Source of the DNA: SZUA-100 sp965248135
GTDB lineage: Bacteria; Pseudomonadota; Alphaproteobacteria; Rhizobiales; Rhizobiaceae
Assembly: GCA_965248135.1 (NCBI GenBank)
Contig: CBDFIN010000008.1
Span: 261,278-325,277, forward strand
Length of the DNA: 64,000 bases
Direction: 5' to 3'
The translations under genes and the position numbers were made by a program. The notes beneath the pieces are model-generated. The model was not told where the DNA came from and did not search any database. It saw only the letters and a list, made by a program, of their open reading frames with translations. This document shows positions 8,334 to 18,137 of this stretch, piece after piece; the first letter of the stretch is position 1, and every line of letters begins with the position of its first letter.

Positions 8334-9245
8334 CTACTCGACGACTTGGCGGTTTTTCCGCTGTTGCCATATGCGGAAAACCAGCACACCGATTAACAAG
8401 AGCACGGCAATCGCCTGTTGATAGCCGACGCCCAAAATGTGGCCTCCATATTGTTCGAGCACACCGATCCCCAGACCGGCGGCAATAACACCGGGCAGAT
8501 TGCCAAAACCGGCAGCAGTGACGATGACAAACGAGCGGATCGAATAGGTGATGCCGTAAAACGGCTGAATCAGCCAGATCATCACAATCAGCGCACCGGC
8601 GGCGCCGCAGATGGCCGCATTGAGACTGAAAGTGAAAGCATAGACCTTCTCGGTATCGATACCCATGACGCGGGCCGCACGGGCGTTTTGCGAGGTCGCT
8701 CTGATGGCCTGTCCCATGCGGCTTTTCTTCATGAACAATATAACCGCGCCCGCCAGCCCAAGCGCGCAGACAAAGCCGATCAATTTGGCGATCGGCACAT
8801 CCACAAAACCGTCAAACAGGAATATTGTCTCGTAGTCGAGGTACACCGTTTGCGTGTCTGAGGTAAACAGAATATTGAGCAGTTGGGCAATGACGATGGC
8901 GATGCCAAATGTCGCCAGCAGCGACGTGAACATGTCGAGCTCAATAACATATTTGATCACCAGCTTGTAAATCAACCAGCCGATACCCCAAAGAAGGACA
9001 AAAGCTATCGGAATGCCGATGAGCGGGTGGACACCATGGCCGACCGCAAACCAGGAAGCGTAGCCGCCGACCATAACAAACTCGCCCTGCGCCAGGTTCT
9101 TGACGTTCATGACGCCCCAGACCAGCGCCAGCCCATAGGCCGCCAGCGCAAATACGCCGCCAATCAGCAATCCATCGATGATTATTTTGGCATTGATCAC
9201 CGGTATCTGCACCAGCAGATCGAAATTGGCAATAATCTGTTCCAT
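8334..9245 (-). CDS. livH: Branched-chain amino acid ABC transporter permease LivH
   Basis: Inner-membrane permease, 303 aa, with the LivH hallmarks YGLALVWGVMNVKNLAQGEF near the N-terminus and AIRATSQNARAARVMGID as the ATPase-coupling loop. It is first of the membrane and ATPase genes downstream of the binding-protein gene, separated from it by a strong hairpin (9358-9386) that would lower expression relative to the binding protein. Confidence 0.93.
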   Translation of the reverse strand: MEQIIANFDLLVQIPVINAKIIIDGLLIGGVFALAAYGLALVWGVMNVKNLAQGEFVMVGGYASWFAVGHGVHPLIGIPIAFVLLWGIGWLIYKLVIKYVIELDMFTSLLATFGIAIVIAQLLNILFTSDTQTVYLDYETIFLFDGFVDVPIAKLIGFVCALGLAGAVILFMKKSRMGQAIRATSQNARAARVMGIDTEKVYAFTFSLNAAICGAAGALIVMIWLIQPFYGITYSIRSFVIVTAAGFGNLPGVIAAGLGIGVLEQYGGHILGVGYQQAIAVLLLIGVLVFRIWQQRKNRQVVE

Positions 9246-9357
9246 CTATTCTGGTGATTCCCCGTCGCCAGTTCCCATCACCGTGGGAATGCGCCTTATC
9301 AATGGTATTGCGCCAAGTCGGCGACAGTTTTTACAGGTGCGACCATGTCGTTATTGA

Positions 9358-9386
9358 AAAGCCGGGCCGAATGACAGCCCGGCTTT
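9358..9386 (-). terminator. Perfect 10-bp hairpin between livK and livH
   Basis: AAAGCCGGGC (9358-9367) pairs perfectly with GCCCGGCTTT (9377-9386) across a 9-nt loop. On the minus strand the stem ends in TTTTC, so it can act as a partial terminator or mRNA-stabilising hairpin after the binding-protein gene. This is a common arrangement where the binding protein is needed in excess. Confidence 0.8.
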
Positions 9387-9397
9387 AACTAAAGCGA

Positions 9398-10633
9398 CTA
9401 TTGGCTCATACGCGGCCAATCCAGCTTGTGGGAAGCAAATGCCGATGGTGCAACCACCACATATTTGCCATCCTGGATCTGGCGCAGTACCATGGGTTTG
9501 GCAATGTTATTGCCAGCTTCTGAGAACTTGATGCCGCCATAAAAGGTCTGCAGATCGGTCGCAGCAAGCGCATCACGCACTTTTTCCTTGTCCAGCGAGC
9601 CGGCGCGCTCCATTGCATCTTTGTAGACATAAACCGCAGCGGTCGCCTGGGCAGTCTGATACGGCACTTTCTTGCTGGCGTAATCTGGAAATGCCGCCTT
9701 GAACTCGGTGTTAAAATTGGCAGCCGTGCCAAACATCGGGTCCTCGTAGGACAATGTTTCAGCCCACTGGGTTGAACAGAGAAATCCATTGGCAGTGTCG
9801 CCGAATTTGCCTGTGACATCAGCCGCTTCACAATGCGTAATGGCGATCATCGGCACATCGATTTTCATCTCACCGACCTGACGGGTAAGTGTTGCGGCGC
9901 CCTTTGAGTGACCGGAAACTATCAGCACATCGGGTTTCAGCGCTTTAACCTTGGTCAGCGTTGTCGACATATCCGATAGATCGCGCGGCAACTTGTCGTC
10001 GATGACAATTTTCATATTGTATTTCTTTTCGGCGTCATCCTTCACACCGGCACGAATATCCAGTGAGAACGGATCGTTTTCCACGGCGATCGCCACTTTC
10101 ACTTCAGATGGATCCTTGCCGTTTTTCTTGGCAACTTCCGCAGCAAGATCAATGGCTGAGGCAAGATATTGCTCCGAGGTCGACAGTACTGCAAACAGGT
10201 ATTTGTAGCCCTTGTTGAACAGCGAGCGCGACGCGCCCTCGGCTTCCACCATCGGCACCTTGTATTTTTCCATCACCGGGGCAATCGCCTTGGTCAGACC
10301 GGAAGAATATGGCCCAAGCATAAATTTAATGCCGTCCTGTGACACCAGCCGTTCGGCCAGTTGGGCGCCACGGGCCGGTGTTGATTCGTCATCATAATAT
10401 TTAATCTGCAGCTTGAAGGATTTCTCGCCAACCTTGACGCCGCCGGCATCATTGATCTTTTTGACCGCGAATTCATAGCCGTTTTTGGCGTGGTGGCCAT
10501 TGGTCGAATATTTGCCGGTCAGCGATATGGCCGAACCAAGCGTAATCATGTCTTCTGCTTTAAGCGCTGTAGGCGCGGCAACCATGGCCGCCACCAGGGC
10601 AACCGAGGTTAACATTCTATGTGTATCAAACAT
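9398..10633 (-). CDS. ABC transporter periplasmic substrate-binding protein (LivJ/LivK type)
   Basis: Exported binding protein, 411 aa, with a signal peptide (hydrophobic SVALVAAMVAAPTALKA, then mature start near EDMITLGSAISLTGKYS). The ISLTG motif and the following FAVKKINDAGGV are typical of the Leu/Ile/Val-binding protein fold. It is the first gene of the livK-HMGF operon. Such systems may also carry amides, urea or other amino acids, so the ligand is uncertain. Confidence 0.9.
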   Translation of the reverse strand: MFDTHRMLTSVALVAAMVAAPTALKAEDMITLGSAISLTGKYSTNGHHAKNGYEFAVKKINDAGGVKVGEKSFKLQIKYYDDESTPARGAQLAERLVSQDGIKFMLGPYSSGLTKAIAPVMEKYKVPMVEAEGASRSLFNKGYKYLFAVLSTSEQYLASAIDLAAEVAKKNGKDPSEVKVAIAVENDPFSLDIRAGVKDDAEKKYNMKIVIDDKLPRDLSDMSTTLTKVKALKPDVLIVSGHSKGAATLTRQVGEMKIDVPMIAITHCEAADVTGKFGDTANGFLCSTQWAETLSYEDPMFGTAANFNTEFKAAFPDYASKKVPYQTAQATAAVYVYKDAMERAGSLDKEKVRDALAATDLQTFYGGIKFSEAGNNIAKPMVLRQIQDGKYVVVAPSAFASHKLDWPRMSQ

Positions 10634-10943
10634 CTACAAATTCCTCCCAAGAATTCTGCTTCGATCAGATTATATTTGTCCGGCAATGCGTGACATCCAA
10701 TTGAGCCACCAAACCAGCCAAACTTCATTTGAGGCACAATTGGACAAGCCAAATCACCGAATGTCAAGCGCATGTTGTTCGACTCGATAATTTTTGATAT
10801 GTCTCGCCATCAAATAGGTGTATTGGACATTCAGCCAATTCCAACAGCGCAGCATTTACCTTTACAAACCTTTGTTGTCGCCTCATTCGGGGATTATCAG
10901 GTCCGACTTTGGATCGCTATCCCTGCCCCCAACATGGATTTTC
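10634..10943. other. Divergent intergenic region, livK / MFS transporter
   Basis: 310 bp between two divergent genes. I see no convincing gene. It should hold promoters for both sides, but no -35/-10 pair stands out clearly enough to place. An in-frame extension of the MFS gene upstream to 10818 lacks family similarity. Confidence 0.4.
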
Positions 10944-12155
10944 ATGAAAGACCGGTTCATCGACGGCCATAAATCGGCCCCGCCTCATTATCTGACCATC
11001 GTGCTGATGGCCGCTACGGCGGCGATGACGATGAATATATTCCTTCCTTCGCTGACTGCTATTTCGGAAGAATTCAATACTTCTTACGCCACCGCCCAAC
11101 TGGTGCTTTCAGGATATCTCGGTGTCACGGCGATCATTCAATTGCTTATCGGCCCGCTTTCCGACCGCTTCGGTCGCCGGCCAGTCATATTGGTATCCTA
11201 CATATTTTTCCTTGGCGGGTCGGTGATCTGCGTGTTTTCCTGGTCGATTGAAGTATTGTTGTTTGGTCGTCTGGTTCAGGCGGCGTCGGTCACCACAATG
11301 GCGCTAAGCCGTGCCATTATTCGCGATTTATTTGCGCGCTCCAAGGCGGCCAGTATGATAGGATATGTGACCATGGCAATGGCCATTGGACCGATGTTAG
11401 CACCGGTTATCGGTGGTCTGCTGCAGGAATATTATTCGTGGCGGGCAAGCTTTGTGCTGCTGACCATCCTGGCGCTGGCAATGCTGATCTTATGCTGGTT
11501 CGATCTTGGAGAAACCAACAAGAACAAGTCTACCAGCCTGGCGGCGCAATTCCGCAACTATACGATCCTCATCCGGCAGCGAACACTGTGGATCTATATT
11601 ATCATCTCGACAGCGGGCGCAGGCGTGTTTTTCTCCTTCATCGGCGGCGCTGACTATGTCGGGCGGCACTTTCTCGGCCTCACACCCACAACGGTTGGCG
11701 CATATTTCGTCTTTGTCAGTCTCGGCTATATCACCGGAAATTATCTTGCCGGTCGTTTTACCGAGCGGGTTGGGTTGGAAAACATGATGATGGTTGGCAC
11801 CTCGGCCACGGTGGCAGGGGTTTTGCTGTCGATTGGATTGTTTGCTGGCGGATTTATCCATGCAGCATCTTTGTTCCTGCCGATGTTGCTGGTCGGAACA
11901 GGCAACGGCATGTCATTACCGAGTGCCAATGCAGGCGCGGTTAGTGTCCGGCCCGATCTGGCCGGCTCCGCCTCGGGGCTGGCCGGCTGTCTGCAGGTCG
12001 GTGGCGGTGCGGCGCTGTCGTTCATTGCTGCAAATCTGCTCGGCCCCGAAACCGGCGTCATGCCGCTGCTTGCCGTCATGCTCGGTGCTGCATTGGTTAG
12101 CGTGATTGCCTCCTGGCTGATATTCATTGGCCCACGCCAGTCCGATCACGAATAA
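10944..12155 (+). CDS. Bcr/CflA-type MFS drug resistance transporter
   Basis: Inner-membrane antiporter, 403 aa, 12 predicted hydrophobic segments. The first loop carries MNIFLPSLTAISEEF, and motif A is LIGPLSDRFGRRPVIL, as in the Bcr/CflA subfamily. Motif C-like GPMLAPVIGGLLQ supports drug:proton antiport. The ATG at 10944 is chosen over an in-frame ATG at 10818 because the added residues do not resemble the family. No clear ribosome site is visible. Confidence 0.88.
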   Translation: MKDRFIDGHKSAPPHYLTIVLMAATAAMTMNIFLPSLTAISEEFNTSYATAQLVLSGYLGVTAIIQLLIGPLSDRFGRRPVILVSYIFFLGGSVICVFSWSIEVLLFGRLVQAASVTTMALSRAIIRDLFARSKAASMIGYVTMAMAIGPMLAPVIGGLLQEYYSWRASFVLLTILALAMLILCWFDLGETNKNKSTSLAAQFRNYTILIRQRTLWIYIIISTAGAGVFFSFIGGADYVGRHFLGLTPTTVGAYFVFVSLGYITGNYLAGRFTERVGLENMMMVGTSATVAGVLLSIGLFAGGFIHAASLFLPMLLVGTGNGMSLPSANAGAVSVRPDLAGSASGLAGCLQVGGGAALSFIAANLLGPETGVMPLLAVMLGAALVSVIASWLIFIGPRQSDHE

Positions 12156-12200
12156 GATGACAGGCTTGCCGGGCGTCTAATGCCGCGCTAGACAATTGCC

Positions 12201-13085
12201 ATGAAAACCATCCCAAGCCACGCCGTCATCGCGCCAGACCCGAAAGACGCATCGCTTTCAGCACCCGTCGTGGGTATTGATCATAATCGCCAGGAAACCA
12301 CGCTCCGTGTCATCAACGAAAAACCGCTGACCCTGTTTATCAACAGCCAGGAAGTGGTCACCATGATGACTATCGGTGATCACCCCGAATATCTCGCGGT
12401 CGGCTATCTGATCAACCAGAACATGCTGCAGGATGCTGCAGATATCACCGGCATTGATTATGATGAAGATCTTGGCGTGATTGTCGTGCGCACCAAACAG
12501 CAAACCGACTTTGAGGAAAAAATGAAAAAGAAAGTGCGCACCTCCGGTTGTGCACAAGGAACAATTTTTGGAGATGTGATCGATGCTTTTGATGAGGTGC
12601 AGTTGAACTCCTCTGCCGTTTTAAAAACCTCCTGGCTTTATGCGCTGACCAAGAAAATCAACACCATGCCCAGTCTCTATCTCGAGGTCGGCGCTATCCA
12701 TGGCTGCGTTTTATGTAAACAGCATGAGCCGCTCGCCTATATGGAGGATGTCGGGCGTCATAACGCGGTGGACAAGGTGGCCGGATGGATGGCAATGGAT
12801 GATATTGCTGCTGACGACAAGATTTTCTATACCACCGGGCGGATGACCTCTGAAATGGTGATCAAAACGGTGATGATGGGCATTCCAATCCTGGTTTCCC
12901 GCTCTGGCTTTACCGCCTGGGGGGTCGAATTGGCGCGCCAGGCAGGGCTGACACTGATTGGCCGTGCTCGCGGCAAACGTTTTGTTGCCGTCTCCGGTGC
13001 CGAACGCATTGTATTTGACGCTGATCACAGCAACCTTGCGGACGAACCGCCGCGTCACCACCGAAAGGCGGCCGGGCATGAGTGA
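12201..13085 (+). CDS. fdhD: Formate dehydrogenase accessory sulfurtransferase FdhD
   Basis: FdhD transfers sulfur from a cysteine desulfurase to the molybdenum (bis-MGD) cofactor of formate dehydrogenase. At 294 aa it has family blocks GDHPEYLAVGYLINQN, DVGRHNAVDKVAG and FYTTGRMTSEMV. In the mobile loop I see Cys117 (TSGCAQG) where E. coli FdhD has a CxxC pair; only one of the two cysteines is present, as in several FdhD proteins. It overlaps mobA by 8 bp and heads a four-gene molybdenum cofactor operon. No formate dehydrogenase structural gene is in the window. Confidence 0.92.
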   Translation: MKTIPSHAVIAPDPKDASLSAPVVGIDHNRQETTLRVINEKPLTLFINSQEVVTMMTIGDHPEYLAVGYLINQNMLQDAADITGIDYDEDLGVIVVRTKQQTDFEEKMKKKVRTSGCAQGTIFGDVIDAFDEVQLNSSAVLKTSWLYALTKKINTMPSLYLEVGAIHGCVLCKQHEPLAYMEDVGRHNAVDKVAGWMAMDDIAADDKIFYTTGRMTSEMVIKTVMMGIPILVSRSGFTAWGVELARQAGLTLIGRARGKRFVAVSGAERIVFDADHSNLADEPPRHHRKAAGHE

Positions 13086-13773
13086 TACTGGTGTCGATCA
13101 GGACGAATGGTCAAGCAACCCTTTGCGCAACCGTGATTTTGTCGCCGGCGTGGTGTTGGCCGGTGGACTGTCGCGACGCATGGGCGGCACCGATAAATGT
13201 CTGATGCAGCTTGCCGGCAAGGAGATGATTGCCCATGCGGTTGAGCGCCTGGAGCAGCAAACATCGAAAGTAGTGATTAATTCCAACAGTGACGCCACCG
13301 GATTTGAGCCACTTGGCCTGCCCATCGCACCGGACCTGATAACCGGTCACATCGGCCCGCTTGCGGGCGTTTTGACCGGTATGCGTTGGGCCAGGGAAAA
13401 CGCACCAAAGGCGCGCTGGATCGTGACAGCACCCGCCGACACGCCTTTTTTGCCGGACGATCTGGTCAACCGGCTAATTGCCGCGGCCGGGCACAATTTT
13501 AAAACCATTGCGCTTGCCTGCTCAGGCGGGCGCGTTCACCCGGTTGTCGGCATATGGCCGGTCGATCTGGCGGATGATCTGGAAGAATTTCTGATCACTA
13601 AAGAAAATCGCAAGGTACTGGCGTTTGTCGAACGGCACACCCTTGCGCGGGTCGAATTTCGCGGCACCATGATAGACGATATCGAAATCGATCCTTTTTA
13701 TAATGTCAACTCGCCGGAAGATCTTGCTGTGGCGGAAGCAGTGTTGGCGGAATTGGCGGAGAACACCGAATGA
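13078..13773 (+). CDS. mobA: Molybdenum cofactor guanylyltransferase MobA
   Basis: Attaches GMP to molybdopterin to give the MGD cofactor. The nucleotide-binding signature LAGGLSRRMGGTDK is at residues 27-40, about 25 residues later than usual because of a polar N-terminal leader. ATAPADTPFLPDDL contains the metal-site Asp. 231 aa. Its ATG lies inside the fdhD end (ATGAGTGA), and its stop overlaps the mobB start as ATGA. Confidence 0.92.
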   Translation: MSDTGVDQDEWSSNPLRNRDFVAGVVLAGGLSRRMGGTDKCLMQLAGKEMIAHAVERLEQQTSKVVINSNSDATGFEPLGLPIAPDLITGHIGPLAGVLTGMRWARENAPKARWIVTAPADTPFLPDDLVNRLIAAAGHNFKTIALACSGGRVHPVVGIWPVDLADDLEEFLITKENRKVLAFVERHTLARVEFRGTMIDDIEIDPFYNVNSPEDLAVAEAVLAELAENTE

Positions 13774-14282
13774 AACCTGCAATTTTCGGCGTCACCGGCT
13801 GGAAAAATTCCGGCAAGACAAGACTGGTGGCGGGGCTGGTTTCGACCCTTAGATCACGCGGTTTCACTGTTTCGACCATCAAACATGCCCACCATGGCTT
13901 CGATGTGGACAAGCCGGGTACGGATTCCTATGCCCACCGGGAAGCCGGAGCTTGCGAAGTGGCGCTGGTTTCCGGCAATCGCTGGGTGGTAATGCACGAA
14001 ATGCGCGGCGATGACGAACCCACGCTGGATGAGATCCTGGCAAAACTGGAACCCTGTGATGTGGTGATCATAGAAGGTTTCAAGCGCTACCCCCATGCCA
14101 AGATCGAAGCAACCCGTAGCGAAACCAAGCGCGACACGCCGCTTTGGCCTTCTGATACTTCTATTGTGGCGGTGGCCAGTGACTATCCGGTAGAAGATTG
14201 CGACCGCGCCCTATTCGATCTCAACGATATTCCAAAAATAGCTGATTTTGTCGTTTCCCATCTCGGGCTTGCAACCAAATGA
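13770..14282 (+). CDS. mobB: Molybdopterin-guanine dinucleotide biosynthesis adaptor MobB
   Basis: GTP-binding partner of MobA, 170 aa. The P-loop GWKNSGKT is at residues 10-17, followed by TIKHAHHGFDVDKPGTDSY and VVIIEGFKR, both typical of MobB. It overlaps both neighbours by 4 bp (ATGA), giving translational coupling with mobA and moeA. Confidence 0.93.
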   Translation: MKPAIFGVTGWKNSGKTRLVAGLVSTLRSRGFTVSTIKHAHHGFDVDKPGTDSYAHREAGACEVALVSGNRWVVMHEMRGDDEPTLDEILAKLEPCDVVIIEGFKRYPHAKIEATRSETKRDTPLWPSDTSIVAVASDYPVEDCDRALFDLNDIPKIADFVVSHLGLATK

Positions 14283-15571
14283 ACACCAGACCGCCAACAC
14301 TGCTGGACGATTGTTTTCTGCATGACAAAGACAGGCTACGACACGGCGATGCGCTTGCAATACTAAGACAGCGCATGAGGCCGATTGTCTCATCCTCATC
14401 GCTTCCGTTGGAGCAGGCGGCAAACCGGATGCTCGCCGAAACCGTCACCGCACCGCATAATGTGCCCCTGCATGACAATTCTGCCGTTGATGGTTACGCC
14501 TACCGCGCCGCCGATTTTGAACGTACCGGCGGCAATTTTCCCATAAGCGCACGAATTGCTGCCGGTGATATTGTACCGCTCACACTGGCCGAGGCGACAG
14601 CGGCCCGGATTTTCACCGGCGCAATGATGCCGGTTAATGCCGATACCGTCGCCATGCAGGAAGATTGCGCCATTGAAGACAATGGTCAGCGAGTGGTCAT
14701 TGCAAACGGTCTGAAACAGGGTGCAAACCGGCGGCTGGCGGGAGAAGACCTTGCGGAGGGCGATGAACTGTTATCACCCGGCCAACGCATCAGACCGCAA
14801 GACAGCGCCGCCCTTGCCTCGATTGGCCGTCAGTCCGTTGAAATATACGACAGGTTGAAAGTGGCAACATTTTCAACAGGCAACGAAATTCGCCGGCCTG
14901 GAAGCACCATCAAGCCTGGTGAGGTTTATGATTCCAATCACTTTCTTTTGGCCGCGCTGTTGCAGACAACATGCAGCAAAGTCAGCGATTGCGGTATTAT
15001 TGCCGATACCAGCAAGGCGGTTGGCGAAGCGCTCGGCTGTGCGGCAGAGACCCATGACGTATTGATCACCACCGGCGGCGCCTCGCGCGGCGAGGAAGAC
15101 CACGTTATCACCACGATAGAGGCACTTGGAAAACGTCACATGTGGCAATTGGCAATAAAACCAGGGCGGCCGATGACTTTTGGCCAAATCAAACAACGAG
15201 GCCGTGATTGTCTGTTCTTTGGTCTGCCAGGAAACCCGGTCGCGGCGATGGTGTGTTTTCTGCTCTATGTCAAGCCGGCTCTCGATGTTTTGGCCGGTGG
15301 CAAGTGGCGGGAGCCGGCGCGTTATCCCCTGCCCGCGCTGTTTGAAATAGCCCGCAAAAAACCGGACCGGCGCGAGTTTTTACGCGGAATCCTGAGCCAC
15401 GATAGCGATGGCAATACAGCAATTGCCAAATATCACCGTGATGGTTCGGGCATCATTTCTTCGCTGCGCCAGGCCGACGGGCTGATTGAAATTGGTGAAG
15501 AAACAACTGCCGTTCACATGGGCGAACCTGTCAGTTTCATCCCCTTTTCCGAATTTGGCATAGGCCGGTAA
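14279..15571 (+). CDS. moeA: Molybdopterin molybdenumtransferase MoeA
   Basis: Inserts molybdenum into adenylated molybdopterin. 430 aa, the normal length. Conserved blocks DNSAVDGYAYR, RIFTGAMMP, TTGGASRGEEDHV and FFGLPGNPVAAMVCF are all present. It is the last gene of the fdhD-mobAB-moeA operon. Confidence 0.94.
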   Translation: MNTRPPTLLDDCFLHDKDRLRHGDALAILRQRMRPIVSSSSLPLEQAANRMLAETVTAPHNVPLHDNSAVDGYAYRAADFERTGGNFPISARIAAGDIVPLTLAEATAARIFTGAMMPVNADTVAMQEDCAIEDNGQRVVIANGLKQGANRRLAGEDLAEGDELLSPGQRIRPQDSAALASIGRQSVEIYDRLKVATFSTGNEIRRPGSTIKPGEVYDSNHFLLAALLQTTCSKVSDCGIIADTSKAVGEALGCAAETHDVLITTGGASRGEEDHVITTIEALGKRHMWQLAIKPGRPMTFGQIKQRGRDCLFFGLPGNPVAAMVCFLLYVKPALDVLAGGKWREPARYPLPALFEIARKKPDRREFLRGILSHDSDGNTAIAKYHRDGSGIISSLRQADGLIEIGEETTAVHMGEPVSFIPFSEFGIGR

Positions 15572-15709
15572 AGAAACTCGGTCGGCAATTTGCTTATTTT
15601 GGTTGCATTGAACCCATGAATATTGAAACATGGACCACAATGTTGGAACCATGGGGTAAACAACGAACTCAATTTGATATTCCAACGACAAACAGGGAGA
15701 ACGACCTTA

Positions 15710-16495
15710 ATGAGTATTTTTAAGAAAATCACCATTGCCGCAGCGGCCATAGCTATTGCCGCCAGCGCGGGCATTGCGACTGCCCAGGAAATGAAGACGA
15801 TCAAGGTTGGCACCGAAGGCGCCTACCCGCCATTTAACAGCGTCAATGCTGCTGGCGAACTTGAAGGTTTTGATGTCGACATTGCCAAGGCACTTTGCGA
15901 ACAGGCCAAGCTGAAATGCGAATTCGTGATCCAGGACTGGGACGGCATGATCCCCGCCCTTTTGGCCAACAAGTTCGATATGATCATCGCTTCCATGTCA
16001 ATTACCGACGAGCGGATGGAAAAGATCGACTTCACCAATAAATATTACAATACACCGCCGGCGATTGCCGTGCCGAAAGATTCAAAAATCACCGGCACCA
16101 GCAACGCGGACCTTGATGGTGTGATGTTGGGTGCCCAATCTTCCACCACTCATTCAAACTATGCTGAAGCCAAACTTGGCACCGCCACGTTGAAACTTTA
16201 TCCGACCCCGGACGAGTACAAGGCCGACATCACTTCCGGTCGCATTGAGGCGGTGATCGACGATGTCGTGGTGCTTTCTGACTGGCTCAAGAGCGATTCG
16301 GGAGGTTGCTGCAAGATTTTGGGCACGCTGGTGCCTGACGACAAGATCAACGGCATCGGCGCCGGTATTGGTCTGCGCAAGGGTACTGATGATTTGAAAA
16401 AGACCCTCAACGACGCGATTGATGCCATTCGCGCCAACGGCAAATACAAGGAAATCAATGATAAGTATTTCGCCTTTGACGTTTATGGCGGTTAA
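15710..16495 (+). CDS. Polar amino acid ABC transporter substrate-binding protein (Lys/Arg/Orn type)
   Basis: Exported binding protein, 261 aa, family 3 (HisJ/ArgT/OccT group). The signal peptide is MSIFKKITIAAAAIAIAASA, ending near ATAQE. Family motifs: GTEGAYPPFN, GFDVDIAKALCEQAKLKCEF and ADITSGRIEAVIDDVVV. The ATG at 15710 has AGGGAGA about 12 bp upstream. It is followed by a hairpin and two permease genes. Confidence 0.92.
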   Translation: MSIFKKITIAAAAIAIAASAGIATAQEMKTIKVGTEGAYPPFNSVNAAGELEGFDVDIAKALCEQAKLKCEFVIQDWDGMIPALLANKFDMIIASMSITDERMEKIDFTNKYYNTPPAIAVPKDSKITGTSNADLDGVMLGAQSSTTHSNYAEAKLGTATLKLYPTPDEYKADITSGRIEAVIDDVVVLSDWLKSDSGGCCKILGTLVPDDKINGIGAGIGLRKGTDDLKKTLNDAIDAIRANGKYKEINDKYFAFDVYGG

Positions 16496-16516
16496 TTGAC
16501 CGCGAGTAATCAGCCG

Positions 16517-16542
16517 CTGGCGGCGCACAATCGCGCCGCCAG
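16517..16542 (+). terminator. Perfect 10-bp hairpin after binding-protein gene
   Basis: CTGGCGGCGC (16517-16526) pairs fully with GCGCCGCCAG (16533-16542) over a 6-nt loop. There is no T-run, so it is more likely an mRNA-stabilising or attenuating hairpin than a full terminator. Confidence 0.65.
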
Positions 16543-16574
16543 TTGGATAATCCGCCCATATAGCAGGTTCAGTC

Positions 16575-17288
16575 ATGGATAATATACTGACCCTGTTGTC
16601 TTTTGGCCCCGAGGGCTGGGGAGACGAGATCGCCGCCGGCACACTGGTAACGGCATCGCTGGCGATTGCGACCTTGCCGTTGGGCCTGTTAATGGGTTTT
16701 TTCCTGGCGTTAGCCAAACAAACCGGCGAGCGTTCGCTGGTGATTTCAGCCAATATTTACATTACGATTTTCCGCGGATTGCCGGAACTTCTGACCCTGT
16801 TCATCGTCTTTTTTGGATTTCCAATCGGTCTGAACCTGATTGTCCACGACATACTCGGTTTCGAGATTATCGATGTCAACAGCTTCGTTGCCGGCATGGT
16901 GGCGCTGGGCGTGGTATTTTCAGCCTACGCAAGCGAAGTCTTTGTTTCCGCCTTTAAGGGTATCAACCAGGGACAATATGAAGGCGGTTATGCGGTCGGA
17001 CTGACAAAATCTCAAACCATGAGACTGGTGGTATTGCCACAATTGATACGATTGTCGTTACCCGGCCTTTCTAATCTGTGGCTTATACTGTTGAAGGAAA
17101 CCGCGCTTGTTTCGGCCATTGGATTGACCGACATCTTGCGGTCTTCTAGTGTCGCCGCCCGCGTGTCGAAAGAACTTTTTTTATTCTTCTTCATCGCCTT
17201 CCTGATTTATCTGGTGCTTTCAATCATCTCGTCGCTGGGCATTACGGCGATTGAACGCTGGTCCAAGCGTGGGGAAGGACTACGATGA
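16575..17288 (+). CDS. Polar amino acid ABC transporter permease (HisQ/OccQ type)
   Basis: Inner-membrane permease, 237 aa. It has the family stretch ITIFRGLPELLTLFIVFFG and the EAA coupling loop GLTKSQTMRLVVLPQLIRLSLPG. It overlaps the next permease by 4 bp (ATGA). It works with the next gene as a heterodimeric channel. Confidence 0.92.
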   Translation: MDNILTLLSFGPEGWGDEIAAGTLVTASLAIATLPLGLLMGFFLALAKQTGERSLVISANIYITIFRGLPELLTLFIVFFGFPIGLNLIVHDILGFEIIDVNSFVAGMVALGVVFSAYASEVFVSAFKGINQGQYEGGYAVGLTKSQTMRLVVLPQLIRLSLPGLSNLWLILLKETALVSAIGLTDILRSSSVAARVSKELFLFFFIAFLIYLVLSIISSLGITAIERWSKRGEGLR

Positions 17289-18121
17289 CCACTGCGACGC
17301 TCAATGAAACTGTCGTACGACCACCGCCGCCCGCCAGGCGCTGGAACAAGGCGCGGATCGTCGGCGTAGCTTTGTTGACCCTTTGGATCGCTGCCGCGCT
17401 GGGGCTGGTTTATTATCTTATCACTGCCTATACCCAGGCTTTTGCCGACCGTTATGCCATGAAATTTTTACATGGCCTTTGGGTGACCTTCCAAATCGTT
17501 GGCCTGTCACTGGTGTTTGGTTCGTTGCTTTCTTTCCCTGTAGCACTCGGGCGGCTTTCAAAGAACCCGGTAATCGGTGCTGTGAGTTTTGGCTATTCCT
17601 ACCTCATGCGCGGTACACCGCTGCTGGCCCAGACCTATCTGGTCTATTATGGTCTCGGCTCCTTTAACAAGGAACTGCAAGCTATTGGGCTGTGGTGGTT
17701 TTTCCGTGATGCTTTTAATTGCGTCGTGTTGATATTTGCCCTCAACACCGCTGCCTATCAGGCGGAAATCCTGCGGGGAGCGATCGAAAACGTGCCCAAA
17801 GGCCAGACAGAGGCCGGAAGTGCAATGGGCATGCACAAACTGGCGATATTCTGGAAAATCATATTGCCGCAGGCGCTGATTACCGCGCTTCGTCCCTATG
17901 GCAACGAGATTATCCTGATGATCAAGGGATCGGCCATCGCGTCGCTGGTAACGGTTTTCGATCTCATGGGCGAGACCCGGCGGGCCTATTCCCGTTCGTT
18001 TGACTTCCAGACCTATATTTGGGCAGCGCTGATGTATCTTTCCGTGGTTGAAGTCTTGCGCCAGCTGTGGGACAGATTTGAGCGATACCTGACCAAGCAT
18101 CTTGAACGCGACGGCGATTAG
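17285..18121 (+). CDS. Polar amino acid ABC transporter permease (HisM/OccM type)
   Basis: Inner-membrane permease, 278 aa, with YLMRGTPLLAQTYLVYYG and the EAA loop SAMGMHKLAIFWKIILPQAL. The operon normally ends with an ATP-binding protein (HisP/OccP), but here a repeat element and a convergent gene follow at once, so the ATPase must be supplied from elsewhere. Confidence 0.92.
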   Translation: MTTATLNETVVRPPPPARRWNKARIVGVALLTLWIAAALGLVYYLITAYTQAFADRYAMKFLHGLWVTFQIVGLSLVFGSLLSFPVALGRLSKNPVIGAVSFGYSYLMRGTPLLAQTYLVYYGLGSFNKELQAIGLWWFFRDAFNCVVLIFALNTAAYQAEILRGAIENVPKGQTEAGSAMGMHKLAIFWKIILPQALITALRPYGNEIILMIKGSAIASLVTVFDLMGETRRAYSRSFDFQTYIWAALMYLSVVEVLRQLWDRFERYLTKHLERDGD

Positions 18122-18137
18122 CGCCTGATCAGGCGTG

